From positions 124,001 to 188,000 of the forward strand of contig NZ_CP115758.1 of NCBI RefSeq assembly GCF_027912675.1: 64,000 nucleotides of DNA, given 5' to 3'. Below, in pieces: positions 62,382-64,000 of the stretch. The notes beneath the pieces were generated by a model. The model did not search any database. It worked only from the letters and a program-made list of their open reading frames with translations, and was not told the DNA's origin. A program made the translations under genes and the position numbers. Within the stretch, counting starts at the first letter, position 1, and each line of letters begins with the position of its first letter. Origin of the DNA: Paracoccus sp. SCSIO 75233 (GTDB lineage: Bacteria > Pseudomonadota > Alphaproteobacteria > Rhodobacterales > Rhodobacteraceae).

Positions 62382-63536
62382 TCAGTCAGTGAACAGCGCC
62401 CGAGCAATCCCGTTCTTATGTATCTGGGTCGTTCCCCCGGTGATCGTCAGCATCCGCACATCCCTCACCATCCGCTCCAACGGAAGCGAACCGAAATAGC
62501 CGTAGCCACCGAACATCTGCATGGCGTCATGGGTGACGCGCTGTGCCATTTCGGTGGCCTGAACCTTGGCGATCGAAGACAATGTTGGATCGGGCTGGCC
62601 GCGGTCGATCAGCGACAGCGCCGTATAACACAACGACCGCGCGGCCTCGATCTGCACCTTCATGTCCGACATCATCCATTGCAGCCCCTGCATCTCGGAC
62701 AGCGCCTTGCCGAATTGCCGGCGGGTCTTCATGTAGTCGCGTGCAAGGTCGAACGCCCCCTCGGCGACACCAAGCGCCAGTATCCCCATGCCGACGCGCG
62801 TGGCGTTATAGACACCCAGCGGGCGGACAAAGCCGCTGGAGTTGCCGGCCAGCCCTTCGGTCACGACGTTTTCGGACGGCACCCGCACATCGTCGAAATG
62901 GATCTCGCATTCGTTGCAGCCGCGCGCGCCCATCTTCTGTTCAAGAATATGGACCGAAACGCCGGGGCTTTTGCGGTGCACCAAAACGGTTCCGATGCCT
63001 CGCGCGCCTTTGCTTTCGCAGAACCGAGCATAGACCAGAAGGTAATCGGCCCTGTCGCCGAAAGTGGTAAAGATCTTGCCGCCGTTCAGCACAAACCCGT
63101 CCCCGTCCGGGCGCAGCGATGTCGTCACCGCGGTGGCGTCCGACCCGGCCTCGGGCTCGGACCAGGAGATCGCGCATTCGATCTCGCCCGCGGCGAAGCG
63201 GGGCAGGAAAGCCTGCTTCAACGCCTCGCTGCCGCAGGTGGCGATGATCCGGGGCGAGACGTTCTGATCGTGAACGATCAGCGCGGTATTGAAATCCACC
63301 TTGGCCAGTTCTTCGATCACGAGATAGCAATCCACCAGCGGCGTACCGCCACCGCCGTATTCTTCGGGAATGGTCATGCCCAGATAGCCAAGCGCGCCCA
63401 GGCGATGGTGGTTTTCCTCGGGGTAGATGCCGTCGCGGTCCCAGCGTGCGGCGCGGTCCCGGAATTCCCCGAGCGCCAGTTTGCGCGCGGCATCCTTGAG
63501 AGCGACCTGTTCTGTCGTTAGCAACGAGGGATGCAT
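62382..63536 (-). CDS. ACAD-family protein, both base positions changed
   Basis: A 384-aa ACAD of normal length. AISWSEPEAGSDATAV, NGGKIFTTFG and QMFGGYGYFGSLPLERMVRD are well conserved. The EGT position reads ITGGTTQIHK and the isovaleryl-type position VYNATRVG, so no Glu is at either site. The upstream neighbour (5 bp) has Glu at the latter site, so the two may form a heteromer. Otherwise this would be a catalytically altered dehydrogenase. Confidence 0.9.
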   Translation of the reverse strand: MHPSLLTTEQVALKDAARKLALGEFRDRAARWDRDGIYPEENHHRLGALGYLGMTIPEEYGGGGTPLVDCYLVIEELAKVDFNTALIVHDQNVSPRIIATCGSEALKQAFLPRFAAGEIECAISWSEPEAGSDATAVTTSLRPDGDGFVLNGGKIFTTFGDRADYLLVYARFCESKGARGIGTVLVHRKSPGVSVHILEQKMGARGCNECEIHFDDVRVPSENVVTEGLAGNSSGFVRPLGVYNATRVGMGILALGVAEGAFDLARDYMKTRRQFGKALSEMQGLQWMMSDMKVQIEAARSLCYTALSLIDRGQPDPTLSSIAKVQATEMAQRVTHDAMQMFGGYGYFGSLPLERMVRDVRMLTITGGTTQIHKNGIARALFTD

Positions 63537-63541
63537 CCGCC

Positions 63542-64000
63542 CTACCCCCGCCGCTGGTCGAAGCTGTGGCCGTAGACCATGGCGGCGATCGTATTGCGCA
63601 GGATTTCGACGGTGCCACCGCCAAGCGCGAAGCCGCGCGCGTCACGCACCATACGTTCCAGCGGGTATTCGCGCGTGTAACCATTGTGACCGTGGATCTG
63701 CAGCGCTTCGTTCGTGACCCTCTGCGCCATTTCGTTGGCGTAAAGCTTGGCCATGGTCGCATCCATCGGATCGGGAAAGCCGTTCGGCGCGGGGTTGGTC
63801 GCGGCCCGATAGACCATCAGACGCGCAGCATGGATCTGTGTGGCCATGTCGGCGATTTTCCATTGCAGGCCCTGGAATTCCTTGATCGGGCGCCCGAACT
63901 GATGGCGAATCTCGGAATACGACTTTGCAGCATCGAAAGCGCCCTGCGCCAGCCCCACGCACATCGCTGCGTTGCCCACCCGCTCGGGTCCGAAACTGCT
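63542..64000 (-). CDS. Acyl-CoA dehydrogenase, 5' part outside window
   Basis: Only the C-terminal 150 or so residues are in the window. The frame is open to the window edge and reads SSFGPERVGNAAM, giving Glu at the isovaleryl-type base position. EIRHQFGRPIKEFQGLQW and LQIHGHNGYTREYPLERMVRD identify an ACAD. The EGT position is GGGTVEILRN. It is the first visible gene of the minus operon ending at 58496. Confidence 0.92.
   Translation of the reverse strand, partial: SSFGPERVGNAAMCVGLAQGAFDAAKSYSEIRHQFGRPIKEFQGLQWKIADMATQIHAARLMVYRAATNPAPNGFPDPMDATMAKLYANEMAQRVTNEALQIHGHNGYTREYPLERMVRDARGFALGGGTVEILRNTIAAMVYGHSFDQRRG

Overview
The window looks like high-GC alphaproteobacterial DNA, most likely a Rhodobacterales (roseobacter-type) genome. 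The evidence is five TRAP transporters, dense operons with ATGA-type overlaps, and MaoC, CaiB and ADP-forming CoA-ligase families. The taxonomy is inference. No RNA gene or CRISPR array was seen. Nearly all of the DNA is one catabolic accessory region for carboxylic acids handled as CoA thioesters: 12 acyl-CoA dehydrogenases (ACADs; two run off the window ends), 3 intact and 1 broken CaiB-type CoA-transferases, 3 ADP-forming and 1 AMP-forming CoA ligases, 3 MaoC hot-dog proteins, 2 Cys-less thiolase-like proteins each paired with a DUF35 zinc protein, 2 SDRs, a citrate-synthase-fold lyase, and 3 regulators (GntR, IclR, IclR).

Layout. 1-7.7 kb: a partial ACAD, a minus operon (CaiB-GntR-ACAD), and a divergent TRAP operon with a well-placed candidate operator. 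8.1-11.7 kb: a graveyard of four broken genes (SDR, CaiB, ABC solute-binding protein, LivF-type ATPase) and an IS481 scrap. 11.7-23.8 kb: an 11-gene minus operon running from TRAP transport through two CoA ligases, ACADs, MaoC and SDR to a citryl-CoA-lyase-like protein. 24.0-26.5 kb: an intact IS66 element with perfect 8-bp target duplications. 26.8-32.3 kb: an IclR regulator and a ligase-ACAD-CaiB operon. 32.5-37.8 kb: a plus operon with a split ADP-forming ligase, MaoC-like protein, ACAD, thiolase-like protein and DUF35, ending in a strong terminator. 37.9-42.7 kb: a minus operon with a two-subunit CoA-transferase and a TAXI-TRAP transporter. 42.8-48.4 kb: an unknown multi-spanning membrane protein, then MmgE/PrpD and an ACAD pair. 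48.4-58.4 kb: an IclR regulator, a MaoC-like protein, and a plus operon (ACAD pair, TAXI-TRAP, thioesterase, SDR, DUF35, thiolase-like). 58.5-64 kb: a minus operon with an ACAD pair, a crotonase and a TRAP transporter.

How it may work. Each cluster couples high-affinity uptake to CoA activation, alpha,beta-dehydrogenation, hydration and C-C cleavage. Two clusters carry the gene set seen in actinobacterial steroid side-chain removal (ACAD pair, MaoC, DUF35, Ltp2-like aldolase), which suggests retro-aldol cleavage of branched or cyclic acyl-CoAs rather than ordinary thiolysis. Three perfect CACATATGTG palindromes sit upstream of three operons between 42.7 and 50 kb and suggest one regulon, perhaps under the IclR protein at 48.4-49.2 kb. 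Actual substrates cannot be read from the sequence.
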